Under the pieces are notes generated by a model that saw only the letters and a list, made by a program, of their open reading frames with translations, did no database searches and was not told the origin of the DNA. The position numbers and the translations under genes are program-made. This document shows, piece by piece, positions 9,525 to 17,960 of a stretch of DNA of 47,085 nt (its first letter is position 1; each line of letters begins with the position of its first letter). This DNA comes from an uncultured Eubacteriales bacterium (GTDB lineage Bacteria > Bacillota > Clostridia > Peptostreptococcales > Anaerovoracaceae). The stretch lies in contig OMXT01000048.1 of NCBI GenBank assembly GCA_900315125.1, positions 1-47,085 on the forward strand, in the 5' to 3' direction.

Positions 9525-10444
9525 ATGAAAAATCTAGTGTTTATTTTACCAATCATAACAGGAATCTGTTTTGGCTCTGTCGGCGTTTTTGTCAGGAAAC
9601 TTTATGGAGCAGGATTTAACAACATGGCAGTACTTTCCACAAGGACTATCCTTGCGGCAATCCTGCTGCTGATCGTGATATGCTGCATCGACCGGAACCT
9701 GCTGAAGATCCATCGGGCTTCGGATCTGTTAATTCTGGCAGGGGGCGGATTCCTGGGCATGACGCTGACGAATATATGCTTTAACATATCGGTGAATGCT
9801 GTTTCCATGGCATTTACAGGAGTGATGCTGAGTCTGGCTCCAGCGTTCGTTGTCGTGTTTTCGGCGGTATTATTTAAAGAGAAAATCACAGGAAAGAAAG
9901 TGTTATGCATGCTGCTTGCCTTTGCGGGAGCACTGCTCGTCAGCCAGGTGCTGGAAACCGGCCTGCAGTCTGTATCTCTCACAGGTGTGATTTTCGGCGT
10001 GCTTTCCGGTGTGTCTTTCTCTATGACGAGTATATTTACGAAGATCGCTATTGGCAGAGGGTACCAAAGCATAACGATCACATTTTACAGCATACTGACA
10101 ACCGCAGTGGCGACTGCGCCTTTTGCAAACTGGAATGTGGTTCTGGACTATGCCGTATCCTCCCCGGGAGACAGCGCGTTTCTGCTCATACATGCTGTGA
10201 TTACCGGCGCTCTGCCTTATCTGGTTTATAATATAGCATTGAATCATATGGAGGCCGGGAAGGCAGCGATACTGGCTGCATGCGAGCCTGTGGCTGCAAT
10301 GCTGTTCGGTTGCTGTTCTTCGGTGAAATGCCGTCGATCCTCTCTGTGGTCGGATTGCTGACATCAGTCACAGCGCTGGGAATCATGAGTGCGAATAAGG
10401 AAAAGAAAGTAAGAGTGGCTTACAATGCAGAAGTACAATTTTGA
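9525..10444 (+). pseudogene. EamA/DMT family transporter, frameshifted near the 3' end
   Basis: A ten-helix drug/metabolite transporter of about 305 residues once repaired. The first frame (9525-10361) runs through both EamA repeats and ends with an un-family-like tail after EPVAAMLFG. Adding one T near 10309-10311 (GGTTGCTG to GGTTTGCTG) restores FGLLFFGEMPSILSVVGLL and a normal end at TGA 10442-10444, which then overlaps the next gene start (10425). Good ribosome site AAAGGAG before ATG 9525. Whether the truncated protein, lacking its last helix, still works is unknown. A sequencing error is possible. The substrate is not visible; amino acid or metabolite export is usual for the family. Confidence 0.83.
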
Positions 10445-11597
10445 CATAACGCCGGATCTGCGCGGGACAGGTTCCCGCAGATGGATCCAGCCGGAGGAGT
10501 GCACGGAGACACGGGCAGTTATCGGCATGGGAACTGCGGATCTGGATTTTAAATGCCCTCCATGTATAAGCAGTGCGCTGCAGCGGACTGCGGAGGAAGA
10601 AATATATAATTACAGGATGACTCCTGAAAGTTATTATAATGGGATCAGAGATTATTACAGCCGCAGATACGGAATGAATGTAAGCAAAGACTGGATTGTC
10701 GGTCTGCCGGGAACACTGCCGACGATTCGCCTGCTCCTGACGGCATTTGCTTCTGAAGGGGATGGCATTATTATGCAGTCTCCGTATTTTAACCCGCTGA
10801 GAACGGTCATTGAAGGGAGCGGCTGCAGACTGATCGAGAATCCGATGAAACTGACGGAAGGGCGTTACGAACTGGATTTTGAGGATTTTGAACGAAAGCT
10901 GAAGGAAGAAAACCCATCAATATTCATACTCGTCAACCCGCAGAATCCCAGCGGCAGGGTCTTCAGTAAAGAAAAACTCAGGAAACTGACGGATCTGTGT
11001 GAGAAATATGATGTTTTGATCCTGTCTGATGAGGTGCATTCTCTTATAACATACGACAATCATCAGCATATTCCGATTCTTGCTGTATCAGAAAATGCGC
11101 GGCGCCGATCGATTCTTGTTTTCAGCCTCAGCAAAGGATTCAATATCATGGGACTGACGCATGCCATAACATTGATTGCTGATCCGGATCTCCGCCGGAA
11201 GTGGAAGGAGTTCCTCCGTCCCTTTGATTTTGATTACGTGATGAACGCCTTCAGCGTAGCAGGGGTAACGGCTGCGCTGAGCCGGGAAGCGGAGGTATGG
11301 CTCGCAGAGCTGACGGAATATCTGAAAGGGAATCGTGATTTGCTGATGAGAGAGCTGGCTGAGTCTTTGTTCCCCATGAAGCCTGTGTGTCCGGAAGCTG
11401 GTTTTTTGATGTGGACAGACTGCCGCGGAATGGGAATCGATGCCGCGGATATGGAACGATTCTTTCTGGAACAGGCAGGGATCTCTCTGGACAATGGAGC
11501 GAACTTCGGAATACAGGGGGATGGATTTGTCCGCATTAATTTTGCTGTTTCGAGAAGTACACTGAAAGAAGCTGTCCGTAGGCTGAAGGAAATGTGA
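10425..11597 (+). CDS. MalY/PatB family PLP-dependent C-S beta-lyase
   Basis: 390-residue fold-type I aminotransferase-like enzyme of the MalY/PatB group, which mostly cleave cystathionine or related thioethers to pyruvate, ammonia and a thiol. Seen in the sequence: N-terminal MGTADLDFKCPP (the family's WVADMDF-like motif), NPQNPSGRVF for substrate carboxylate contact, LILSDEVHSLI for the pyridine aspartate, and SLSKGFNIMGL with the Schiff-base lysine. Length is normal. Its start lies inside the repaired end of the EamA gene, so lyase and exporter were probably coupled. An alternative is an aminotransferase of related specificity. Confidence 0.87.
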   Translation: MQKYNFDITPDLRGTGSRRWIQPEECTETRAVIGMGTADLDFKCPPCISSALQRTAEEEIYNYRMTPESYYNGIRDYYSRRYGMNVSKDWIVGLPGTLPTIRLLLTAFASEGDGIIMQSPYFNPLRTVIEGSGCRLIENPMKLTEGRYELDFEDFERKLKEENPSIFILVNPQNPSGRVFSKEKLRKLTDLCEKYDVLILSDEVHSLITYDNHQHIPILAVSENARRRSILVFSLSKGFNIMGLTHAITLIADPDLRRKWKEFLRPFDFDYVMNAFSVAGVTAALSREAEVWLAELTEYLKGNRDLLMRELAESLFPMKPVCPEAGFLMWTDCRGMGIDAADMERFFLEQAGISLDNGANFGIQGDGFVRINFAVSRSTLKEAVRRLKEM

Positions 11598-11642
11598 TAC
11601 AATTATGGCGTAAGTTGTTTACGGATACTGGCTGGAGATTCT

Positions 11643-11972
11643 ATGAAAATCAGAAATTTACGCTGCCCTGAGTGTGGGGCAGATCTTGGAAGTCTGGAAG
11701 TAAAAGGTGAAAGGCTTTTCGTTTTCTGCCCATACTGTGGGTCTAAAGTGGCTTTTGATACCGTTGAAGAAGAACAGGCAGCAAAAGAGAATATTGGAAA
11801 AACGCGCGGAGGGCTGAGAAAGACATTATCTATTCTCGCAGGCATTGCCGTTGCGGCTGCAGGATGTCTGATGCTTGTAATGTGCCGGGGTGCGGCATCG
11901 ATACTCGGGATGCTGATGATCCCTGCAGCGATGGTTATTATAATCGCTGGATTTTTGAAGAGCGACAGCTGA
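11643..11972 (+). CDS. Small membrane protein with N-terminal zinc ribbon
   Basis: 109 residues. Two CxxC pairs, CPEC near residue 8 and CPYC near residue 30, form a zinc ribbon. A hydrophilic linker (VEEEQAAKENIGKTRGGLRK) follows, then two hydrophobic segments near residues 58-80 and 85-105. Such tail-anchored zinc-ribbon proteins are common in Clostridia without known function. The gene begins 45 bases after the C-S lyase. The ribosome site is modest (GGAGAT). Confidence 0.7.
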   Translation: MKIRNLRCPECGADLGSLEVKGERLFVFCPYCGSKVAFDTVEEEQAAKENIGKTRGGLRKTLSILAGIAVAAAGCLMLVMCRGAASILGMLMIPAAMVIIIAGFLKSDS

Positions 11973-12000
11973 TAAGAAATAGGACAATCGGGAGGAAACT

Positions 12001-12354
12001 GTGGAAGATACCAATACATATTATAAACTCGAGATATTCATTCCGGAAACCCATTTCCCGGCCCTTCAGAGGGCGCTTCAGTCTGTCGACGCCGGACACA
12101 TCGGCAATTACGACAGCTGTCTATCCTATTCCCGGGTGCGGGGAACATGGCGCCCTTTGGAGGGGACTCATCCCTACGACGGGGAAACCGGCGTTCTCAG
12201 TGATGAAGAGGAACTGAAGGTGGAAGTGACCATCCGCGGGGACAGCCTGGATAAGACCATGGGTGCGATACTTGCGATCCATCCTTACGAAGAGCCGGTG
12301 GTCAACGTGATCCCGCTGGCAGGCACGTCCTTTGGATGGAAAGGGCGGGGGTAA
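12001..12354 (+). CDS. Stand-alone YqfO/NIF3 insert-like (CutA-type) domain protein
   Basis: 117 residues starting at GTG 12001 behind CGGGAGGAAAC. The sequence YKLEIFIPETHFPALQRAL, then HIGNYDSCLSYSRVRGTWRP, and AILAIHPYEEPVVNVIPL match the small ferredoxin-like domain found inserted in YqfO/NIF3 proteins and also as a separate protein. HPYEEP is the most conserved part. The fold resembles CutA and PII trimers, so a ligand- or metal-sensing role is likely, but no function is established. The stop is 87 bases before the next SDR gene. Confidence 0.72.
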   Translation: MEDTNTYYKLEIFIPETHFPALQRALQSVDAGHIGNYDSCLSYSRVRGTWRPLEGTHPYDGETGVLSDEEELKVEVTIRGDSLDKTMGAILAIHPYEEPVVNVIPLAGTSFGWKGRG

Positions 12355-12441
12355 ATTTCCTCGGGGCTGACCGGTTCGTCACTGGAGAAAAACAGGGCAT
12401 TTGGTAAACTGTCTTTAGTAAGTGAGACAGGAGGAATTGCT

Positions 12442-13161
12442 ATGTTATTAGAGAACAAAGCCGCGGCTGTGACGGGAGCAGCCGGAGGGATCGGCGCTAA
12501 GATCTGCGAAACATTTATAAAAGAAGGAGCGAAGGTGATCGGTCTGGATCTGCCGGAGCAGGCGGAGGTCCCGGAGGGTACGGATTATTATTCTCTGGAT
12601 GTCTCCAAAACGGAGGACTGCGAGACGCTGCTGAACCAGCTGATCGATAAATATGGAAAGATCGACGTGCTGATAAACTGCGCGGGAATCACCCGGGACG
12701 CGCTGACGAAGAAAATGACAGAGGAGCAGTTCGACCAGGTCATTGATGTCAATATCAAAGGAACCTGGAATATGACAAGGATCCTGGGTCCCCACATGCA
12801 GAAGAACGGCGGCGGATCCATCGTGAACATCTCCAGCGTCGTTGCAGCCTACGGCAATGTGGGCCAGGCAAATTACGTGGCCTCCAAGGCAGCGGTCGTT
12901 GGCATGGCCAAGACATGGGCGAAGGAATTTTCCTTCGGCGGCGGCAATGTGCGGGTCAACGCGCTGGCTCCGGGCTATACATATACGAACATGCTTAAGA
13001 CAGTCCCGGAGCATCTGCTGAAACAGTTCGAATCCCAGACCATGCTGGGCCGGCTGGGTGAGCCTCAGGAGATCGCGAATGCTGCGCTTTTCCTGGCGTC
13101 CGATCTTGCCAGCTATGTGACAGGTACGCTGCTTCAGGTGGACGGCGGCATGCGACTGTAA
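12442..13161 (+). CDS. 3-oxoacyl-ACP reductase-like SDR
   Basis: 239-residue classical SDR closest in appearance to FabG: TGAAGGIGAKI cofactor motif, aspartate after the second strand (IGLDLP, suggesting NAD preference), NCAGITRDALTKKM (strongly FabG-like), catalytic Ser in VNISSVVAAYGNVGQANY, then YVASKAAV, and the C-terminal YVTGTLLQVDGGM. Good ribosome site ACAGGAGG. It is not in a fatty acid cluster, so a role in beta-hydroxyacyl or sugar metabolism is equally possible. The NAD-type aspartate argues for a catabolic direction. Followed by a strong terminator. Confidence 0.85.
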   Translation: MLLENKAAAVTGAAGGIGAKICETFIKEGAKVIGLDLPEQAEVPEGTDYYSLDVSKTEDCETLLNQLIDKYGKIDVLINCAGITRDALTKKMTEEQFDQVIDVNIKGTWNMTRILGPHMQKNGGGSIVNISSVVAAYGNVGQANYVASKAAVVGMAKTWAKEFSFGGGNVRVNALAPGYTYTNMLKTVPEHLLKQFESQTMLGRLGEPQEIANAALFLASDLASYVTGTLLQVDGGMRL

Positions 13162-13168
13162 TCAGGAA

Positions 13169-13207
13169 CCCCAGGGGAGTCAGCGAGGACTCTTCTGGGG
13201 CTTTTTT
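13169..13207 (+). terminator. Terminator after the FabG-like SDR
   Basis: CCCCAG-GG-GAGTC pairs with GACTC-TT-CTGGGG (two G-U pairs in the middle), making a 13-bp stem with a 6-base loop, followed directly by CTTTTTTC. Confidence 0.88.
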
Positions 13208-13250
13208 CTTATATGGCGAAAAACGGCCGGTCGGGCCTTTGTTCCAGGCA

Positions 13251-13442
13251 CTAAAACACAAGCTGGATCAGCAGCATGTAGCAGAGGGAGCCGCCGTATA
13301 CCAGCAGGCTCATCAGGCAGGGATAGATAAAACTGAATCCCGATACATTCATATAAATGCCGTAGGCAAGACCCAGAAACCAGAACCTGGCGAATATGGG
13401 AATGGTGTAGGGAAATGCCGTTTTCAGCGTCTTCCTAATCAT
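13251..13442 (-). pseudogene. azlC: azlC remnant: N-terminal stub of a branched-chain amino acid exporter subunit
   Basis: 63 residues from ATG 13442, which has a good ribosome site (AAAGGAGTGATC) 6 or more bases upstream. The sequence IRKTLKTAFPYTIPIF, GLAYGIYM and LMSLLVYGG is the start of AzlC, the large subunit of the AzlCD transporter (about 230 residues). The frame ends at TAG after the second hydrophobic segment, and no AzlC-like sequence continues downstream: the next 40 bases run into the terminator of the opposite gene. No azlD is present. This looks like a deletion remnant rather than a point mutation. Confidence 0.72.
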
Positions 13443-13601
13443 CGGAACGATCACTCCTTTACAGGAACGATACGGCGGGTACAATAAAGGCAGTGCTGGT
13501 GATCTATTACAAATGATTTCCTGCGATACTTTTGAAATACGGATGATGATAATGAGCCAGCGGTATGATAAAATCATATTACAGGGATAAGGAGAAACAA
13601 C

Positions 13602-13838
13602 ATGAGAAAAGAATACTGTGAAAAAAATGGAATAATGATAACGTATTCGGATCAGGATGTTGCATTTGAAGAATGCAGCACTGCCATGGCGATTCTGATA
13701 TCAAACGATGGGAAGATACTACACAACAATTTTGCGTCAGATCCGGAGAAGACGAAAAATTTCCTGGATGATTTCAGAAAAATATACCCGACGATTTGTT
13801 ATTTTCGGTCTTTAGATCAGATGGGGGATGCGGTCTGA
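13602..13838 (+). CDS. Small protein of unknown function, coupled to DUF4160
   Basis: 78 residues behind a good ribosome site (AAGGAGAAAC). I do not recognise the family. It is mixed alpha/beta by eye, with a central strand MAILISNDGKILHNNF and a helix EKTKNFLDDFRKIY, and no signal or membrane segment. Its TGA overlaps the start of the DUF4160 gene (TGATG), so the two are made together. DUF4160 proteins are often paired with a DUF2442 partner in toxin-antitoxin-like units; this protein is not clearly DUF2442. Base composition is more AT-rich than the flanking genes, which fits recent acquisition. Confidence 0.65.
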   Translation: MRKEYCEKNGIMITYSDQDVAFEECSTAMAILISNDGKILHNNFASDPEKTKNFLDDFRKIYPTICYFRSLDQMGDAV

Positions 13839-14113
13839 TGCCTGTTTATATTAGATACCAAGGCTGGTATGTTTACTTTTGGACGAATGAAAACAATGAA
13901 CCGATTCATTTCCATATTTCAGAAGGTAAGCCTAGCGAAAACGCTACGAAGATATGGATTCTGAAAAATGGATCTTTTATGCTTGGAAATAACAACAGCC
14001 GTGTGCCGGCTAAAGTTTTAAGGCACATCCTTGCCGTCATGCAAGCCTCCGCAGAGGAATATAAGGAACTCTGGCTGAGGTATCAGCACAGTATACGCTA
14101 TATCGATGACTGA
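13838..14113 (+). CDS. DUF4160 family protein
   Basis: 91 residues. The motif NEPIHFHISEG (family: NPPHFHA) near residues 25-35 and the C-terminal helices are typical of DUF4160, whose members are usually the second gene in small two-gene units that resemble toxin-antitoxin modules. Translation is coupled to the upstream 78-residue gene by TGATG, and the last codons overlap the start of the phosphoesterase gene (14106). Function is unproven for the family. Confidence 0.78.
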   Translation: MPVYIRYQGWYVYFWTNENNEPIHFHISEGKPSENATKIWILKNGSFMLGNNNSRVPAKVLRHILAVMQASAEEYKELWLRYQHSIRYIDD

Positions 14114-15395
14114 ATATGCCAGCTCAGCCCGGAGCATAGTACAGTGCGGCTTTAAATTATGCAGAAGGTATAAACGCGGAATGGCAGCGATTTTTCTGAT
14201 CCTGCTCGTTGGAGATATTTTGGGTGGAATGATTTACTATAATTACGGGTATCGGATGGATCCTGTGACGGAGCCGAAAAGTGGAAAGGACACCATTCAT
14301 CTGATGATCGCGACGGATCTTCATTACCTGTCTGCATCCCTTACGGACAGAGGGGATGCGTGGCAGGATATGGTGAAGAGTTCCGACGGAAAGCTGACAG
14401 AGTACAGCGATGAGATATTGGACAGTCTGGTGAAACAGGTGAAGAAAGAGAAACCAGACGCTCTTGTTATCTGCGGGGACATCACGTTTAACGGAGAAGA
14501 GGAGAGCCTGCCGAAGGTTACGGAAAAGCTGGAGGAGATCCAGGACGCAGGGGTTCCGGTGCTGATGCTGCCCGGGAACCATGATATCAATTATCCTTAT
14601 TCGGTGGGATATAAGGGAAGCAGTACATATCCGGTCTCCAATATTCCGCAGCGGAAGTTTGAGGCTGCCTGCCGGCAGTTTGGCTATTACCGGGGAAGTG
14701 CCCGGTATGCGGGTTCCTTCAGCTATGTCTATCCTCTTTCGGACCGCTGGGCGCTGATGTTTCTCGACAGCAACACAGAGGACGCGCCAGGAGCGATGAC
14801 GGCTGAAACGCTGAAATGGGCGGAGAAGCAGCTGGCGGAGCTTAAGAAACAGGGCGTTCGCTGCATCACGGTGACCCATCAGAATGTACTTCCCCAGAAT
14901 AAGACATTTACGGATGGCTTCGTTATCACGAACTGCAATGATGTACAGGAGCTTCTGCGGAAAAACGGCGTAAAGGTAAACCTCAGCGGTCATTCTCATC
15001 TCCAGCATACAGCGACAGAGAAGGGACTGACTGATTACTGCACCGGCGCCCTATCTGTCTGGCCGCTGCGGTATGCGGAGGCGGAGCTGAGCCCGGATGG
15101 CAGCTTTCAGTATCAGACACTATCCCTGGGGATCCTGAAGGAGGAATCGCGGAAGCGGTTTGATGAGACGACGGGGCGGATGGCGGATTCTGGATTCCAG
15201 ATCATCGAGAAAAGAGAGAAATTGACGGCAGAAGAGAAGAACGTAATGCGGGAATGGGTCATCCGGATGAACGAATATTACTTCTCCGGAAAAGATCCGA
15301 ATCCCCTGGCGGCGGAGCAGGGGTGGAAGCTCTGGAAATCCAAAGGAGAGGGCACCTACGTCAAAGCATACTTCGAGAGCATGCTCGAGCCATGA
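14106..15395 (+). CDS. Membrane-anchored calcineurin-like metallophosphoesterase
   Basis: 429 residues. One membrane segment near residues 26-45 (AAIFLILLVGDILGG) anchors an outward-facing catalytic domain. All metallophosphoesterase metal motifs are present in order: DLHY, GDITFNGEEE, GNHD, TVTHQN and SGHSHLQH. The start at 14106 overlaps the DUF4160 stop; a start at the later Met before the membrane segment is possible. Related extracellular phosphoesterases act on nucleotides or phosphodiesters in the envelope, but no specificity is visible. Confidence 0.85.
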   Translation: MTEYASSARSIVQCGFKLCRRYKRGMAAIFLILLVGDILGGMIYYNYGYRMDPVTEPKSGKDTIHLMIATDLHYLSASLTDRGDAWQDMVKSSDGKLTEYSDEILDSLVKQVKKEKPDALVICGDITFNGEEESLPKVTEKLEEIQDAGVPVLMLPGNHDINYPYSVGYKGSSTYPVSNIPQRKFEAACRQFGYYRGSARYAGSFSYVYPLSDRWALMFLDSNTEDAPGAMTAETLKWAEKQLAELKKQGVRCITVTHQNVLPQNKTFTDGFVITNCNDVQELLRKNGVKVNLSGHSHLQHTATEKGLTDYCTGALSVWPLRYAEAELSPDGSFQYQTLSLGILKEESRKRFDETTGRMADSGFQIIEKREKLTAEEKNVMREWVIRMNEYYFSGKDPNPLAAEQGWKLWKSKGEGTYVKAYFESMLEP

Positions 15396-15422
15396 CTTTG
15401 TTCTATAATTGACAGAAAAGTC

Positions 15423-15451
15423 TTAACCTTGCCCCAAGAGGAATGGGTTAA
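15423..15451. promoter_or_regulatory. Dyad upstream of the CutC-like GRE gene
   Basis: TTAACC at 15423 and GGTTAA at 15446 form an inverted repeat 40 bases before the GRE start. It is followed by an AT-rich TAAATATATTAG. It could be an operator or a leader hairpin. No sigma-54 site of the kind found at 45.4-45.8 kb is present here. Confidence 0.35.
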
Positions 15452-15489
15452 AATAAATATATTAGAACAGCAATGAGGAGGATGAACAT

Positions 15490-17898
15490 ATGGCGCAGTG
15501 GCAGTGGATGAAATTTGATGATTTGCAGCTGAACGACCGGCTGAATTATCTGAAGTCGGAGTACCTTAAGGTCACTCCCAGCATTACGATCGGAAGGGCG
15601 ATCGCCTTTACGGAGGTGGCCATGAAGAATCCGGGCCTTCCCCCGAATCTCCGAATCGCCAAGAGCTTCCGCAGAGCATGCGAGCTGGCGCCCATGCTGA
15701 TACAGAAAGAAGAACTGATCGTCGGAAATCCCACAGGCAGGCCGAGAGCAGGAGCGTTTTCGCCGGACATCGCCTGGGAGTGGATGGAAGAAGAGCTGGA
15801 TACTATCAGCACGAGAGACCAGGATCCCTATTATATCAGTGAAGCGGATAAGAAGATCATGAGAGAGATCCTCTTCCCCTTCTGGAAAGGAAAGTCTCTG
15901 GCAGAGGCCTGCGAGGTGGAGCTGCGCAAGGCGGGCTACTGGGAATACAGCATGGAAGCGGCAATCACCGATCTGTCCTACCATGTGACAAACGGCGGAG
16001 GCGACTCCAGCCCTGGATATGATATTATCCTGTTCAAGAAAGGCATAAACGGGATCCTGAAGGAAGCACAGGATCATCTGGCATCGCTGAGCGCCAGCGA
16101 TCCGGAATATGAGGAAAGAAAGGCATTTTACCAGTCATCCATAGAGATCTGTGAAGGTGTCAATCTGTACGCTCGGCGGTTGAGCAACTATGCGGCTAAG
16201 CTGGCTCAGGCAGAAACAGATCCCAAACGCAAGGCAGAACTTCTGAAGATCTCAGAGGTCAACGCGAAGGTTCCGGCCAATCCGCCGGAGACATTCTGGG
16301 AAGCGCTGCAGGAGGTATGGACCATCGAGTCGCTGTTCTCCATTGAGGCGAACCAGTGCTCCACGTCTCTGGGAAGAATCGACCAGTACATGTATCCCAT
16401 GTTCAAGAAGGATATCTCGGAAGGGAACATGACGCCGGAGCAGGCCTTTGAACTGTTCGGATGTTTCATGCTTAAGATGTGCGAGGTCATCTGGTATACG
16501 CCTTCTGCCACATCCAAGTACTTCGCCGGATATATGCCGTTCGTCAACATGACGGTGGGCGGACTGATGGATGACGGATTCCGTGATGCCACAAATGACC
16601 TGACGTACCTGATCATGGAAGTGGTGCGGAAGATTAAGCTGTACCAGCCTACGCTGGCCTGCCGTGTGCACAGACATTCACCGGACCGTTATATGGAGAA
16701 GATCGTTGATGTCATTCGGGCTGGCGCCGGTATGCCTGCCGTTCACTTCGACGACGCTCATGTACAGATGATGATGAGCAAGGGCTACAGCCGGGCAGAC
16801 GCCTGCAACTACAGCATGATGGGGTGCGTAGAGCCCCAGAAAAACGGCAGGGTCCATCAGTGGACTGCGGGAGGATTCACCCAGTGGCCCATCTGTATCG
16901 ATATGGCGCTCCATAACGGTGTGCTGAATTCCTACGGAGACAAACAGTGGTTTGATACGGGAGACATCAGTGAGTTTAAGACGTTCTCGGACTTTGAAGG
17001 AGCCGTGAAGAAACAGCTGGATCACCTGATTGAGATCAACTGCCTGGGATCCAATATTATTGAGAAGGTATACAGTGAGGTGAATCCTACGCCTTACATG
17101 TCTATTTTCATCGATGGCTGCATGCAGAAGGGCAAGGACGTCATGAGAGGCGGCGCCTGTCTCTATGCGGGACCCGGATCCATATTCGCGGGCCTCGGCA
17201 CCTATGCGGACAGCATGTACGCAGTGAAAAAGCTGGTATACGATGATAAGAAATATACGCTGGCACAGCTGAAACAGGCAATGGACGCAGACTGGAAGGG
17301 CTATGAGCAGATCCGTCAGGACTGCCTGGACGTACCTAAATACGGTAATGACAATCAGGATGTAGACGCCTTCGCAAGGGATATCATCGATTACACAGAG
17401 CATAAGATGAACTCCTATAAGTCACTTTATGCTTATCACATCCACGGTACCCTGTCCCAGTCCTTCCATACGCCTCTGGGCGGCATGGTGGGCGCTACAC
17501 CAGACGGAAGAGAAGCCTATGCGCCTCTGTCTGACGGCATGAGCCCGACCCAGGGCGCCGATAAGAGCGGTCCGACGGCAATCATCAAGTCTGCTTCCCA
17601 TCTGCACTGCGAGAACATGAGTCTGGGCATGTCCCATAACTTCAAATTCTCACCGAAGTGGATGGATACGCCTCAGGGAAGACTGGGCGTAAAGACGCTG
17701 ATCCAGAGCGCGGACTACATGGGCAACGCCCAGATGCAGTTCAACTGTGTAAATAATGAAGAACTGATCGACGCCAAGAAGCACCCGGAGAATCACAGAG
17801 ATCTGATCGTACGTGTTGCGGGTTATTCGGCATTCTTCGTAGAACTCTGCGATGAGGTACAGAACGAGATCATCAGCAGAAATGTGATCGGGGACTAA
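15490..17898 (+). CDS. Glycyl radical enzyme, choline trimethylamine-lyase (CutC)-like clade
   Basis: 802 residues. The active-site loop MMGCVEPQKNG holds the thiyl-radical Cys446 and general-base Glu448. The C-terminal RVAGYSAFF holds the radical glycine, Gly778. The segment after the cysteine (QKNGRVHQWTAGGFTQWPICI) closely follows CutC, and Thr459 matches the choline-contacting CutC Thr502. The position of CutC Tyr506 is Phe463 here, so choline itself is uncertain. GREs of this clade cleave C-N or C-O bonds next to a hydroxyl. No activase lies beside it; the only one in the window is at 44431-45405. No microcompartment or alcohol/aldehyde dehydrogenase genes are near. Ribosome site GAGGAGG precedes ATG 15490. 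Alternative substrates are another amino alcohol or a diol. Confidence 0.85.
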   Translation: MAQWQWMKFDDLQLNDRLNYLKSEYLKVTPSITIGRAIAFTEVAMKNPGLPPNLRIAKSFRRACELAPMLIQKEELIVGNPTGRPRAGAFSPDIAWEWMEEELDTISTRDQDPYYISEADKKIMREILFPFWKGKSLAEACEVELRKAGYWEYSMEAAITDLSYHVTNGGGDSSPGYDIILFKKGINGILKEAQDHLASLSASDPEYEERKAFYQSSIEICEGVNLYARRLSNYAAKLAQAETDPKRKAELLKISEVNAKVPANPPETFWEALQEVWTIESLFSIEANQCSTSLGRIDQYMYPMFKKDISEGNMTPEQAFELFGCFMLKMCEVIWYTPSATSKYFAGYMPFVNMTVGGLMDDGFRDATNDLTYLIMEVVRKIKLYQPTLACRVHRHSPDRYMEKIVDVIRAGAGMPAVHFDDAHVQMMMSKGYSRADACNYSMMGCVEPQKNGRVHQWTAGGFTQWPICIDMALHNGVLNSYGDKQWFDTGDISEFKTFSDFEGAVKKQLDHLIEINCLGSNIIEKVYSEVNPTPYMSIFIDGCMQKGKDVMRGGACLYAGPGSIFAGLGTYADSMYAVKKLVYDDKKYTLAQLKQAMDADWKGYEQIRQDCLDVPKYGNDNQDVDAFARDIIDYTEHKMNSYKSLYAYHIHGTLSQSFHTPLGGMVGATPDGREAYAPLSDGMSPTQGADKSGPTAIIKSASHLHCENMSLGMSHNFKFSPKWMDTPQGRLGVKTLIQSADYMGNAQMQFNCVNNEELIDAKKHPENHRDLIVRVAGYSAFFVELCDEVQNEIISRNVIGD

Positions 17899-17918
17899 TA
17901 CAGATATTGAATGAGGAA

Positions 17919-17960
17919 ACTCCCGGAGACGGCCTGCATGCCGGCTCCGGGAGTCTTTTC
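17919..17960 (+). terminator. Terminator after the CutC-like GRE
   Basis: ACTCCCGGAG pairs with CTCCGGGAGT (10 perfect base pairs), with an inner CGGC/GCCG stem, then CTTTTCTT. It also ends against the stop of the convergent MATE gene. Confidence 0.88.

Noticed and set aside
13251-13253. azlC TAG as a recoded (pyrrolysine) codon
   Set aside because: No AzlC-like sequence continues after the stop, so read-through would not restore the protein.
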